Source: Thermoflexales bacterium (GTDB lineage: Bacteria > Chloroflexota > Anaerolineae > J036 > Brachytrichaceae). Taken from it: DNA of 36,110 nt. The position numbers and the translations under genes were made by a program. Under the pieces are notes generated by a model. That model was not told the origin of the DNA and ran no database searches. It was given only the letters and a program-made list of their open reading frames with translations. Of the stretch, positions 25,451 through 32,877 are shown piece after piece. The stretch spans positions 1-36,110 of the forward strand of contig JANWVF010000162.1 of the NCBI GenBank assembly GCA_025056965.1, written 5' to 3'. How positions within the stretch are numbered: the stretch's first letter is position 1; each line of letters begins with the position of its first letter.

Positions 25451-26185
25451 GTGCTCTACTTAGTTGCAACTCCCATCGGCAACCTCGGCGATATTAGCCA
25501 GCGTGCCCTTGAGACGTTGCGCAGCGCCGACCTGATCGCCAGCGAGGACACGCGCTACACCGGCCGGCTGCTCAAGCATTTCGGGATAGATCGCCCGCAG
25601 ATGTCATTCCACGAGCACAACGAACGGCAGGCAGCTGAAAAGATCATCACGCTGCTGCGCGAAGGGCGCCGCGTGGCTCTGGTGAGCGACGCCGGCACGC
25701 CGGGCATCAGCGATCCGGGGTTCGTGTTGGTGCGGCGCTGCATCGAAGAGAATTTGCCATTCACCATGGTGCCCGGGCCGGCCGCGTTCGTCATGGCACT
25801 CGTGCTCAGCGGCCTTCCGACGCATGCATTCACCTTCCGTGGCTTCCCACCCCGCAAGCCGACCGCGCGCCGGCGCTTCTTGGAAATAGACGCGCGCTCA
25901 CCGCACACGTTGATCTTCTACGAGAGCCCACATCGCATCGCCGCGTTGATCGCCGACGCGATCGCCGTATACGGCGATCGGCGCGCTGCGCTGGCCAACG
26001 ACCTCACCAAACTGTTCGAGCGCGTAGATCGTGGCCGGCTATCCGAGCTGTTGGCGCTGGCAGAAGGCAAGGCACCCAAGGGGGAATACGTGCTGGTCAT
26101 TGAGGGCGCCCTTTGCGCCGAATCGCCGTCGCCCTGCGAAGACCGAGCGAGGCGCGTCGAAGGCGAACAGGACGCCGCCGATTGA
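25451..26185 (+). CDS. rsmI: 16S rRNA 2'-O-ribose C1402 methyltransferase (RsmI)
   Basis: A 244-residue SAM-dependent (tetrapyrrole methylase fold) enzyme that methylates the 2'-OH of C1402 in 16S r[17 protein letters not shown] at 2-15, SEDTR at 31-35, [13 protein letters not shown] at 78-90 and FYESPHRI are all present. The C-terminus is shorter than in E. coli (about 286 residues), lacking most of the small C-terminal helical domain. The GTG at 25451 matches the family N-terminus but has no ribosome binding site. A GTG at 25415 is preceded by AGGAGG with no spacing and would add 12 residues. The stop overlaps the next gene (TGATG). Confidence 0.9.
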   Translation: MLYLVATPIGNLGDISQRALETLRSADLIASEDTRYTGRLLKHFGIDRPQMSFHEHNERQAAEKIITLLREGRRVALVSDAGTPGISDPGFVLVRRCIEENLPFTMVPGPAAFVMALVLSGLPTHAFTFRGFPPRKPTARRRFLEIDARSPHTLIFYESPHRIAALIADAIAVYGDRRAALANDLTKLFERVDRGRLSELLALAEGKAPKGEYVLVIEGALCAESPSPCEDRARRVEGEQDAAD

Positions 26186-27354
26186 TGCGCGACGAACGCC
26201 GCATGTCACCCGAGACCCCCCTCTATCTTCCGCACGGCGCGCTGGCGCTGCCGACCTTCTTGCCCGATGCCACGCGCGGCGTCGTGCGGGCCGTGGACGG
26301 TGCGGACCTGGAGGCCGTCGGCGCCGAGGGGCTGGTGATGAGCGTCTTCCACTTGATGCAGCGCCCCGGCGCAACGACGGTGAAGGCTTTGGGCGGTTTG
26401 CACACTATGACCGGCTGGCGGCGACCGATCGTGACCGACAGCGGCGGCTTTCAAGCCTACTCACTCATCCGGCAGAACTCGAAGTTCGGCTCGCTCACCG
26501 ACCGCGGGCTGATCTTTCGTCCCGACGGCAAGGACAAAGTGCTGCTGACGCCGGAGAAGAGCATCCAGCTCCAGCTCAGCTTCGGCGCAGATATCGTGAT
26601 TTGCCTGGACGACTGCACCCACCCGGACGACGGCGAGTCCGAGCAACGCGAGAGCGTTCGGCGGACCATTGCTTGGGCGAAGCGCTGCAAAGCCGCGTTT
26701 GAGCAATGGCTGGCCTCCCCACATTTAACCCCAAGCGCAGAAGATGTCGAAGAAGCTTCGTCCGCTTCGCGCGCTCGCCGACCGGTGGCCCGTCCATTAC
26801 TGTTCGGCGTCATTCAAGGTGGCGCGTCGCGGGAGCTGCGCAGGGCCTGCGCCGAAGCCCTGCTGGAAATCGGATTCGACGGCTTTGGCTATGGCGGCTG
26901 GCCGCTGGACGGCAAAGGCGAACTGCTGCGCGACATCATCGCCTATACGCGCGAGCTGATTCCGCGCGCGCTGCCAATGCACGCCCTAGGGATCGGCCAC
27001 CCCGACAGCATCGTCGCCTGCGCGCATCTGGGCTACGGCATGTTCGACTGCGCTCTGCCCACGCGCGATGCCCGACGCGGTCGCTTGATGATCTTCGATG
27101 AGCCACCCGATCAGACGCGCTTCCGGGGGAGATGGTGGTCATATCTTTACATCGGCGACGACAAACACATCAAGTCACGCGCGCCAATCTCCGAATACTG
27201 TGACTGCCCGACCTGCCAACGCTATTCGCGCGGTTATCTGCACCACCTCTTCAAGGTCAAAGATGCGGCATACCTGCGCCTGGCCACCTTACACAACGTG
27301 CGTTTCATGATGCAATTGATGGCGCGCTTGCGTCAGGTCGGCGACGAGCACTGA
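26185..27354 (+). CDS. tgt: tRNA-guanine transglycosylase (Tgt), divergent
   Basis: A 389-residue TIM-barrel enzyme that swaps G34 for a queuosine precursor in GUN-anticodon tRNAs. DSGGFQ at 85-90, LDDC at 141-144, GVIQGG at 208-213, LGIGHP at 268-273 and MFDCALPTRDAR at 286-297, with Asp288 as nucleophile, are conserved. Zinc ligands C339, C341, C344 and His370 are intact. The substrate-contacting loop reads GFDGFGYGGWPLDGKGE (230-246) where bacterial preQ1-type enzymes usually have an IGGLxVGE pattern. A 20-residue insertion (181-201) also departs from the norm. It overlaps rsmI by 1 bp. queA/queG are not nearby; a YhhQ-type transporter lies at the window's end. Confidence 0.9.
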   Translation: MRDERRMSPETPLYLPHGALALPTFLPDATRGVVRAVDGADLEAVGAEGLVMSVFHLMQRPGATTVKALGGLHTMTGWRRPIVTDSGGFQAYSLIRQNSKFGSLTDRGLIFRPDGKDKVLLTPEKSIQLQLSFGADIVICLDDCTHPDDGESEQRESVRRTIAWAKRCKAAFEQWLASPHLTPSAEDVEEASSASRARRPVARPLLFGVIQGGASRELRRACAEALLEIGFDGFGYGGWPLDGKGELLRDIIAYTRELIPRALPMHALGIGHPDSIVACAHLGYGMFDCALPTRDARRGRLMIFDEPPDQTRFRGRWWSYLYIGDDKHIKSRAPISEYCDCPTCQRYSRGYLHHLFKVKDAAYLRLATLHNVRFMMQLMARLRQVGDEH

Positions 27355-27358
27355 CGCC

Positions 27359-28162
27359 ATGCACGATGACCCCCGACTGAGTGAGCTGGTCGCCCAAGTG
27401 CGCAGCAGCCGCAAATACGGCGCCATCAGCGAGCAACTGGTGCGACGCATCGGCGCTGCGGAACTGAACAAGCGCGCGACGCTCAAAGACGCCGTCAAAG
27501 CGACGAAGAACGCCCTTCATCAAGTGGCCGGCTTGTACTTCGCAAGCGAGCGCCCGGCCTACGAGGTCTGGCTGCGACAGATCGTCCGGGCCGGCGACGA
27601 TGCCACGCGGCGCGCCGTATTGCGATCCATCATGACCCATCACGCCTCCACTCGCGAACGGCTTCCCATCCTAGATGCCTTCTACGCGCGCGTGCTTGCT
27701 GGCCTCGGCCCACTGCGTTCGGTGCTCGATCTGGCCTGCGGCTTGAATCCGCTCAGCCTGCCCTGGATGCCGCTGGCTCCCGGTGCGACATATCATGCCG
27801 TGGACATCTACGAGGACCTAGCGCGCTTCCTCCAGGCAGCCCTCGCCGCGCTCGGCGTGACGGGCAGCGCCGAGGCGCGCGACATCATTGCCGACTGCCC
27901 AACCGACGAGGCCGACGTCGCGCTGCTGCTCAAGGCGCTGCCCTGTCTAGAACAGCTCGACCGAGCCTCCGGCTTGGCCATCCTGGATACAATCAATGCG
28001 CGCTACGTCATTGTCTCCTTCCCTACGCGAACCGTGGGCGGCCGAAACATTGGCATGCGCGAGCACTACGCGGCGCGCTTCGAGGCGATGATCGCACATC
28101 GCCCTTGGCGCGTCGAGCGCATCGAGTTCACCGGCGAGTTGGTCTACCGCATAGCGAAGTAG
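27359..28162 (+). CDS. FmrO/ArmA-type 16S rRNA (guanine-1405-N7) methyltransferase
   Basis: A 267-residue protein with the features of the aminoglycoside-resistance methyltransferase family (ArmA, Rmt, Sgm, GrmA, FmrO), which methylate N7 of G1405 in the ribosomal A site using SAM. It has the N-terminal helical extension with KATKNALHQVAGLY at 47-60, STRERL at 97-102, motif I DLACGLNPLSLPWM at 124-137, acidic DI at 149-150, LLLKALPCLE at 189-198, VSFPTRTVGGRN at 219-230 and the C-terminal ELVYRIAK at 260-267. The fit runs over the full length. It begins 4 bp after tgt, with no transposon nearby, which suggests a long-resident chromosomal gene; whether it confers resistance cannot be told. Confidence 0.85.
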   Translation: MHDDPRLSELVAQVRSSRKYGAISEQLVRRIGAAELNKRATLKDAVKATKNALHQVAGLYFASERPAYEVWLRQIVRAGDDATRRAVLRSIMTHHASTRERLPILDAFYARVLAGLGPLRSVLDLACGLNPLSLPWMPLAPGATYHAVDIYEDLARFLQAALAALGVTGSAEARDIIADCPTDEADVALLLKALPCLEQLDRASGLAILDTINARYVIVSFPTRTVGGRNIGMREHYAARFEAMIAHRPWRVERIEFTGELVYRIAK

Positions 28163-28195
28163 GCGATGTGATGACGCAGCGCACCCGAGACAACG

Positions 28196-28891
28196 ATGAT
28201 CGCAGTGATTGACTACGGCGCAGGTAACCTGCGCAACGTGTGTAAGGCGCTAGAACACGTCGGCGCGCGCCTGACGCTCACCGATGATCCGCGCGTGTTG
28301 GAGCGGGCGGACAAGCTGGTGCTACCCGGCGTCGGCGCGTTTGCCGACTGCCAGCAGGGGCTGAAAGCGCGCGGCCTGTTCGAGCCGCTCCGCGCGCTGG
28401 CAATGAGCGGTAAGCCGCTGCTGGGCATTTGCGTCGGCCTGCAACTGCTCTTCGAGGTCGGCGAAGAGATGGGTGAATGGGAAGGGCTGGGCCTGATTCC
28501 CGGCCGCGTCGTCCGCTTTCGCTTCTCTCAGGCTTCGCATGAGCACGCGCAGCTCAAAATCCCGCACATCGGCTGGAACCAGTTGTGGCTGAAACAGCCC
28601 AATCATCCGTTGCTCGCCGGCGTGCGCGATGGGGATTACGCCTACTTCGTCCACTCATATCATCCGCAAATAGCCGATCCGGCGCACGTGTTGGCGGTGA
28701 CGGACTACGGCTATGAGTTCCCGTCGGTCGTCGCGCGTGGCAACGTGTGGGGCATCCAGTTCCACCCGGAGAAGAGCCAAGACGTCGGCCTGCGCATGTT
28801 GAGGAATTTCGTGACCTGGCCGGCTGAGGGCGCAACATTCGAGGACTCCAAGGCAAGGGTTGAGCATGTTCACAATCTATCCGGCGATTGA
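28196..28891 (+). CDS. hisH: Imidazole glycerol phosphate synthase, glutaminase subunit (HisH)
   Basis: A 231-residue class I glutamine amidotransferase that supplies ammonia to HisF. YGAGNLRNV at 7-15, the nucleophile Cys79 in GICVGLQLLFE, and the His190-Glu192 pair (FHPEKS) form the triad. The C-terminal 20 residues are an extension that overlaps the hisA start by 26 bp. The start is an ATG with no strong ribosome binding site, 33 bp after the methyltransferase gene. Confidence 0.96.
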   Translation: MIAVIDYGAGNLRNVCKALEHVGARLTLTDDPRVLERADKLVLPGVGAFADCQQGLKARGLFEPLRALAMSGKPLLGICVGLQLLFEVGEEMGEWEGLGLIPGRVVRFRFSQASHEHAQLKIPHIGWNQLWLKQPNHPLLAGVRDGDYAYFVHSYHPQIADPAHVLAVTDYGYEFPSVVARGNVWGIQFHPEKSQDVGLRMLRNFVTWPAEGATFEDSKARVEHVHNLSGD

Positions 28892-29618
28892 CCTGCGCAA
28901 CGGGCGCGTCGTCCGCCTGCTGCAAGGTGATCCCTCTCAGCAGATCACCTACTCGGATAACCCCGCAGCCGTCGCCAAGCGCTGGGTGAGCGAAGGCGCG
29001 ACTTGGCTGCACGTGGTCAACCTGGACGGCGCGTTTGGCGATCACACCGCGTCGCGCGCGAATCGGCGCGCGCTGCAGGATCTCTGCTGCTGCGTGAGGG
29101 CCAAAATCCAGTTCGGCGGCGGGCTGCGCGACATCAACGACGTCAAGGCAGCCTTCGACGCCGGCGCCGACCGCGTGGTGCTGGGCACCGCTGCCGTGGA
29201 AAACCCCAGGCTGGTGGCCGACGCGCTGGCTCAGTTTGGCGCGGAGCGCGTCGCCGTCGGTCTGGACTCGCGCGATGGCATCGTCGTCACGCGGGGCTGG
29301 CAACAGACCACGCAGATGACGGCCATCGAGCTGGGCTCACTCATGAAAGAGATGGGCGTCGTTCATGCGCTCTACACGGAAGTCGGGCGCGATGGCATGT
29401 TGGCCGGCGTCGCCGCCGAATTGACGGCCGCGCTGGCGCAGCTGACCGGCCTCAAGGTCATCGCCTCGGGCGGCGTGCGCAACCTCGACGACATCCGTGA
29501 GTTGTTGCAATATGCTCCCCGGGGCGTGGAAGGCGTGATCGTCGGGCGCGCGCTCTACGAAGGCGCGCTGTCGCTCCGAGAGGCCCTGCAGGCAGTTGTG
29601 GCTACCGAACAACCGTAG
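28866..29618 (+). CDS. hisA: Phosphoribosylformimino-5-aminoimidazole carboxamide ribotide isomerase (HisA)
   Basis: A 250-residue beta/alpha-barrel isomerase (fourth step). IYPAIDLRNGRVVRL at 4-18 with Asp9, GGGLRD at 84-89, Asp134 (VGLDSRDG) and TEVGRDGM at 171-178 are the active-site and phosphate-binding elements. ATG 28866 is preferred to the in-frame TTG at 28860 because it gives the normal HisA N-terminus. It overlaps hisH by 26 bp. hisF starts 12 bp after its stop. Confidence 0.95.
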   Translation: MFTIYPAIDLRNGRVVRLLQGDPSQQITYSDNPAAVAKRWVSEGATWLHVVNLDGAFGDHTASRANRRALQDLCCCVRAKIQFGGGLRDINDVKAAFDAGADRVVLGTAAVENPRLVADALAQFGAERVAVGLDSRDGIVVTRGWQQTTQMTAIELGSLMKEMGVVHALYTEVGRDGMLAGVAAELTAALAQLTGLKVIASGGVRNLDDIRELLQYAPRGVEGVIVGRALYEGALSLREALQAVVATEQP

Positions 29619-29630
29619 CGGGACGGCAAC

Positions 29631-30383
29631 ATGTTGGCAAAGCGCATCATCCCCTGCTTCGACGTAGCGAATGGCCGGGTGGTCAAAGGCGTGAACTTCG
29701 TCAACCTGCGCGACGCAGGTGACCCGGTAGAACAAGCCGGCATCTACAACGACGAGCGCGCCGATGAGCTGGTCTTCCTCGACATCATGGCCTCGCACGA
29801 AGGCCGCGGCACGACCGTCGAGATGGCGCGGCGGGTGGCGGACGAGGTGTTCATCCCTTTTACCATCGGCGGCGGCATTCGCTCGACCGAAGACTTCCGC
29901 ACCTTGCTGCTGGCCGGCGCCGACAAGTGCTCGATCAACAGCGCCGCCGTGCGCAACCCCAACCTGATTAATGAGGCCGCCTGGCGCTTCGGATCGCAGT
30001 GCGTCGTCGTGGCCATAGACGCCCGCCGCGACGGCGACGGCTGGAAGGTGTATTTGAACGGCGGGCGCGTTCCGACCGACCTAGACGCCGTCGCCTGGGC
30101 GCAGGAGGCCGAACGACGCGGCGCCGGCGAAATCCTACTTACCAGCATGGATACCGACGGCACACAAGACGGCTACGATTTGCCCCTGCTGCGCGCGATC
30201 TGCAGCGCCGTCAATATCCCGGTCATCGCCTCGGGCGGCGCCGGCAAGCTCGAGCACTTCTACGAAGCCATTCAGGCCGGCGCCAGCGCCGTGCTGGCCG
30301 CCTCAGTCTTCCACTACAAGACCTTCAGCGTCGGCCAAGTCAAGCGCTATCTGGCCGGCCGCGGCGTCCCCGTGCGCTTGTGA
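29631..30383 (+). CDS. hisF: Imidazole glycerol phosphate synthase, cyclase subunit (HisF)
   Basis: A 250-residue barrel that closes the imidazole ring using ammonia from His[19 protein letters not shown] at 3-20 contains Asp11, and Asp129 ([11 protein letters not shown]) is the other catalytic acid; [13 protein letters not shown] carries the conserved C-terminal phosphate loop. It ends the second his block. Next follows an unlinked regulator gene with its own promoter. Confidence 0.97.
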   Translation: MLAKRIIPCFDVANGRVVKGVNFVNLRDAGDPVEQAGIYNDERADELVFLDIMASHEGRGTTVEMARRVADEVFIPFTIGGGIRSTEDFRTLLLAGADKCSINSAAVRNPNLINEAAWRFGSQCVVVAIDARRDGDGWKVYLNGGRVPTDLDAVAWAQEAERRGAGEILLTSMDTDGTQDGYDLPLLRAICSAVNIPVIASGGAGKLEHFYEAIQAGASAVLAASVFHYKTFSVGQVKRYLAGRGVPVRL

Positions 30384-30385
30384 GT

Positions 30386-30413
30386 TTGACTTTAGGGCGG
30401 GTTCATTTAATCT
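30386..30413 (+). promoter_or_regulatory. Candidate promoter of the DUF7662-XRE gene
   Basis: TTGACT (30386-30391), a 16-nt spacer and TAATCT (30408-30413), immediately after the hisF stop. It would give a leader of about 65 nt. Confidence 0.5.
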
Positions 30414-30482
30414 TTACGTGTTAGGCACGGATCGCGTTCGACAACGCAGCAGCGCAGCAGAACGGATGACGATCAGTGGAGC

Positions 30483-30980
30483 ATGAGCAAGCCCGGCAGT
30501 AAGTACTATCCTCTCTTCAATTATCTGCGCGAGCGAGAGCAGGACGAGGTCACCCTGACCTTCGCGCAAATCGAGAAGATCCTCGGCCGGCCCTTGCCCG
30601 AAGGCGCGCGCATCGAGCGTGGGTGGTGGAGCAACCGGCGGCGCGCCTCGCCGCAGGCCAAAGCTTGGCTGGACGCTGGTTACAAGGTGGCCGCCGTGGA
30701 TTTACAGCGCAAACAAGTCGTGTTCGCCGTCCCGGCTAAGCTGGCCAGTCGCTATGTCGTCGAACGCGATGGCGACACGATCCTCTGGAACGCCGGCCTG
30801 ATCAAAGCGCTTCGCGAGCACATGAACATGAGCCAGGCCGAGTTCGCCCGCGAGTTGGGCGTGCGCCAGCAAACGGTTAGCGAGTGGGAAACCGGCGCCT
30901 ACACTCCGACCCGCGCCACATCCAAACACCTGACGCTGGTGGCCGAACGCGCCGGCTTCCGCTACGCCCCCGACCTGTAA
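30483..30980 (+). CDS. DUF7662-XRE fusion regulator
   Basis: A 165-residue protein of two parts. Residues 5-82 match the DUF7662 pattern: KYYPLFNYLRERE, VTLTFAQIEKILGRPLPEGA, WWSNRRRASPQAKAWLDAGYKVAAVD (in parts) and the QVVFAV strand. Residues 104-160 are a Cro/C1 (XRE) helix-turn-helix, MSQAEFARELGVRQQTVSEWE at 116-136 (read in two parts). DUF7662 is a domain of unknown function commonly found alone in small proteins. The fusion suggests a DNA-binding switch whose N-terminal domain senses something unknown. GGAGC 5 nt before the ATG supports the start. The next gene has a dyad at its promoter that could be its target; this link is inferred from position only. Confidence 0.82.
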   Translation: MSKPGSKYYPLFNYLREREQDEVTLTFAQIEKILGRPLPEGARIERGWWSNRRRASPQAKAWLDAGYKVAAVDLQRKQVVFAVPAKLASRYVVERDGDTILWNAGLIKALREHMNMSQAEFARELGVRQQTVSEWETGAYTPTRATSKHLTLVAERAGFRYAPDL

Positions 30981-31060
30981 GCCCCTAGTCCGGCCTCCGT
31001 AATCCGCGCTAGACGGCGCGTGCTGACCGGGCTGAAGCAGGCCCAGATGCCGATTTGCGC

Positions 31061-31105
31061 TTGACGACTGTCCCTCTACCGTGTATAATGTTGAAAACAC
31101 GGTAG
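31061..31105 (+). promoter_or_regulatory. Near-consensus promoter overlapped by a perfect operator-like dyad
   Basis: TTGACG (31061-31066), 17-nt spacer and TATAAT (31084-31089) form one of the best promoters in the window. A 9-bp perfect inverted repeat, CTACCGTGT (31076-31084) and ACACGGTAG (31097-31105), with 12 nt between, brackets the -10 box and the expected start site. The half-site centres are 21 bp apart, two helical turns, as expected for a dimeric repressor. Confidence 0.75.
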
Positions 31106-31119
31106 CGAGAGAAAAGGCC

Positions 31120-31506
31120 ATGACTAACTCCGACTTCAGCCCGCGCGCACTTTTCATCTCATCCGACGGCATGCTGTATTCCGACTCGCTTATCTGCTCT
31201 GGCCTGCTGCCGGCCAAACTCGGCAACAAACCCTGCCCTTTCGCCGAGGGTAGGCACATGCCGAAGCTGCGCCGGCTCGACCCGACCGATCCACAATACG
31301 ATCCGGCTCAGGGAAAGCCGGGCGAGCTATGTCCGCCGTGCGCCGTGCTGCACGCCGGCGCCCTGGACGACTGGGAGGAACACGAGAAGCTACACCTGCC
31401 GGAGGAAGTCCTACCACTGCGGCTCTTCCAGTGTCGGCAGGCCTTCTGGTTGGTCGTGCCCGGCCTCTACAACGACGACCCGACCCGGCTGATCCTTCCC
31501 CAGTAG
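31120..31506 (+). CDS. Small Cys-containing protein of unknown function
   Basis: A 128-residue cytoplasmic protein I do not recognise. Its N-terminal part contains FISSDGMLYSDSLICSG, followed by KPCPFAEGRHMPK and ELCPPCAVLHAGALDDWEEHEKLHLP. Cysteines in ICSG, KPC, LCPPC and FQCRQ, plus nearby His residues, could bind a metal, but no known zinc-ribbon spacing is complete. The ATG at 31120 lies after GAAAAGG and 31 nt past the -10 box; an upstream in-frame GTG at 31081 precedes the transcription start and is ruled out. Expression should be governed by the dyad operator. The DUF7662-XRE gene directly upstream is the obvious candidate regulator. Confidence 0.75.
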   Translation: MTNSDFSPRALFISSDGMLYSDSLICSGLLPAKLGNKPCPFAEGRHMPKLRRLDPTDPQYDPAQGKPGELCPPCAVLHAGALDDWEEHEKLHLPEEVLPLRLFQCRQAFWLVVPGLYNDDPTRLILPQ

Positions 31507-31602
31507 ATGACGTTCGGCAGCCTCAAGTGACATGGCGAAGCCGAATTCACAGCGACGCTCGTTCGGCGCATTCCCCACATCTCAAGCGCGAGTTTGCGCC
31601 GC

Positions 31603-31608
31603 TATAAT
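31603..31608 (+). promoter_or_regulatory. Candidate -10 box of hisIE
   Basis: TATAAT, perfect consensus, but the -35 region at 17 nt is poor (TCTCAA). Transcription from here would start after the upstream in-frame ATG at 31532, so it argues for the GTG start at 31658. Confidence 0.45.
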
Positions 31609-31657
31609 CGCCTTCAAGGCTGCGATATTGCCGCCGCAGCCTGTAGCTCAACGAGAC

Positions 31658-32287
31658 GTGCTTCAGCTCAAGTTCGACGACCTCGGATTGATCCCCGCAA
31701 TCATTCAGGATGCCCTCAGCGGCCGCGTGCTTATGCTCGGCTGGATGAACGAGGAGGCATTGCGGCGCACGTTGCAGAGCGGCGAAGTGTGGTTTTGGTC
31801 GCGCAGCCGCCAAGCGTTATGGCACAAAGGCGAAACCAGCGGCAATGTGCTGCGCGTGCGCGAGGTGCGCGCCGACTGTGATGCCGACTGCCTGCTCGTC
31901 CGCGCCGAGCCGGCCGGTCCGACCTGCCATACCGGCCGCGAGAGCTGCTTCTGGCAAGACGTAGACGGCAATGTGCTCCGGCCCCCCGCGGCCGGCTTCC
32001 TCGACGAGCTCGCCGACATCGTGCGCGCCCGTCGCGTTGCCTCGCCTGACGAAAGCTACACTGCACGCCTGTTCGCCCAAGGCCGCTTCAAGATCGCCCA
32101 AAAAGTCGGCGAAGAAGGCTTGGAAGCAGCGTTAGCCGGCGTTGCACAGGACGACGACCGGTTAGTCGAAGAGAGCGCCGACCTACTCTTCCACCTGCTC
32201 GTGCTTTTGGAGGAGCGCGGCGTGACGCTGCGCGACGTGTTAGCTCGATTGGCCGAGCGCCATGCGCGGGCGATGCAATCACGCTAA
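31658..32287 (+). CDS. hisIE: Bifunctional phosphoribosyl-AMP cyclohydrolase / phosphoribosyl-ATP pyrophosphatase (HisIE)
   Basis: A 209-residue fusion that performs steps two and three of histidine synthesis. The HisI half (8-105) has [11 protein letters not shown] at 25-35, [10 protein letters not shown] at 54-63, the metal-binding DCDADC at 73-78 and [10 protein letters not shown] at 90-99. The HisE half (112-205) has [10 protein letters not shown] at 149-158 and [15 protein letters not shown] at 171-185. The GTG at 31658 gives the typical N-terminus ([13 protein letters not shown]); the longer frame from ATG 31532 adds 42 residues with no family match and overlaps the presumed promoter. 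It is separated from the other his blocks by two unrelated genes. Confidence 0.93.
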   Translation: MLQLKFDDLGLIPAIIQDALSGRVLMLGWMNEEALRRTLQSGEVWFWSRSRQALWHKGETSGNVLRVREVRADCDADCLLVRAEPAGPTCHTGRESCFWQDVDGNVLRPPAAGFLDELADIVRARRVASPDESYTARLFAQGRFKIAQKVGEEGLEAALAGVAQDDDRLVEESADLLFHLLVLLEERGVTLRDVLARLAERHARAMQSR

Positions 32288-32336
32288 GACCCTTTCGGCT
32301 CTCAGAAAGTAGCGGTATGATTCGCCTTCGAGCGAA

Positions 32337-32410
32337 GGGCCGTTAGCTCAGCCTGGCAGAGCAGGGGACTTTTAATCCTCGTGTCGCAGGTTCGAATCCT
32401 GCACGGCTCA
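32337..32410 (+). tRNA. tRNA-Lys (anticodon TTT)
   Basis: A 74-nt tRNA. Acceptor stem GGGCCGT/ACGGCTC (one G-U pair), D-arm AGCTCAGCCTGGCAGAGC, anticodon stem GGGGA/TCCTC around loop CTTTTAA with anticodon TTT, T-arm GCAGG-TTCGAAT-CCTGC and discriminator A. CCA is not encoded. 49 nt after the hisIE stop. Confidence 0.96.
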
Positions 32411-32426
32411 TCTTGCGCATCGCGCC

Positions 32427-32516
32427 ATGGAATGGGCGCTGCGCCACGATCCGCTAGAGGTGTTTGTGCGATTTGCCGAGGCAGTAGCGGACGTGATCGG
32501 CATGACAAGGCGGTAG
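32427..32516 (+). CDS. Possible 29-residue small ORF
   Basis: An open frame beginning MEWALRHDPLEVFVRFAEAVA, with amphipathic helical character. It lies between tRNA-Lys and the next small gene and has no ribosome binding site. It may be a gene remnant or chance; listed because it fills an otherwise blank 147-bp stretch. Confidence 0.2.
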   Translation: MEWALRHDPLEVFVRFAEAVADVIGMTRR

Positions 32517-32557
32517 ACAGGAGACATTGAGCACGCTTGCGCGTTAGGAGCGGTGAC

Positions 32558-32791
32558 ATGCTTGCGCAATTAGAAGAAAGCTTTCGTCGCCTGGACGAGC
32601 TGTGGCAGCCCTACCCTGAGGTCAGGGAGCAGCTCAGGCAGCTGCTTGGTCAAATGTTTAGGGCGACCAGCAAGGAAGAGGCGATGCGCCTTGCTGAGGA
32701 GCGATATAGAATCGCGGTTGAGGCTGGGCTGCCGCAAGATCTGGTTGTGCTGGTAGCGCGGGAAAACGAGATAGCCTACATGAGACCGTGA
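32558..32791 (+). CDS. Small hypothetical protein, predominantly helical
   Basis: A 77-residue acidic, alpha-helical protein: LEESFRRLDELWQPYPEVREQLRQLL, then a helix with SKEEAMRLAEERYRIAVEAGL and LVVLVARENEIAYMRP. The ATG is preceded by AGGAG at 8 nt. No family is recognised. The first two helices could form a coiled coil. Followed by a strong terminator about 43 nt after the stop. Confidence 0.55.
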   Translation: MLAQLEESFRRLDELWQPYPEVREQLRQLLGQMFRATSKEEAMRLAEERYRIAVEAGLPQDLVVLVARENEIAYMRP

Positions 32792-32834
32792 ACAGTAAGT
32801 CAATGTAGAGCGCCGACACGCTAAGACGTTGGAG

Positions 32835-32872
32835 CGCCGGTTGGGGACTTTCCCCGACCGGCGTTTTTGTTT
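32835..32872 (+). terminator. Strong intrinsic terminator, just before a small ORF
   Basis: CGCCGGTTGGGG pairs with CCCCGACCGGCG (one G-U) around a short loop, then TTTTTGTTT (32864-32872). This is the most typical rho-independent terminator in the window. It ends 5 nt before the next ATG, so it could also act as an attenuator for that gene. Confidence 0.88.
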
Positions 32873-32877
32873 GAGGT

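Noticed and set aside
22611-32287. Recent horizontal transfer of the methyltransferase on a mobile element
   Set aside because: No terminal repeats, transposase, integrase or change of base composition around 27359-28162; gaps to neighbours are a few bp.
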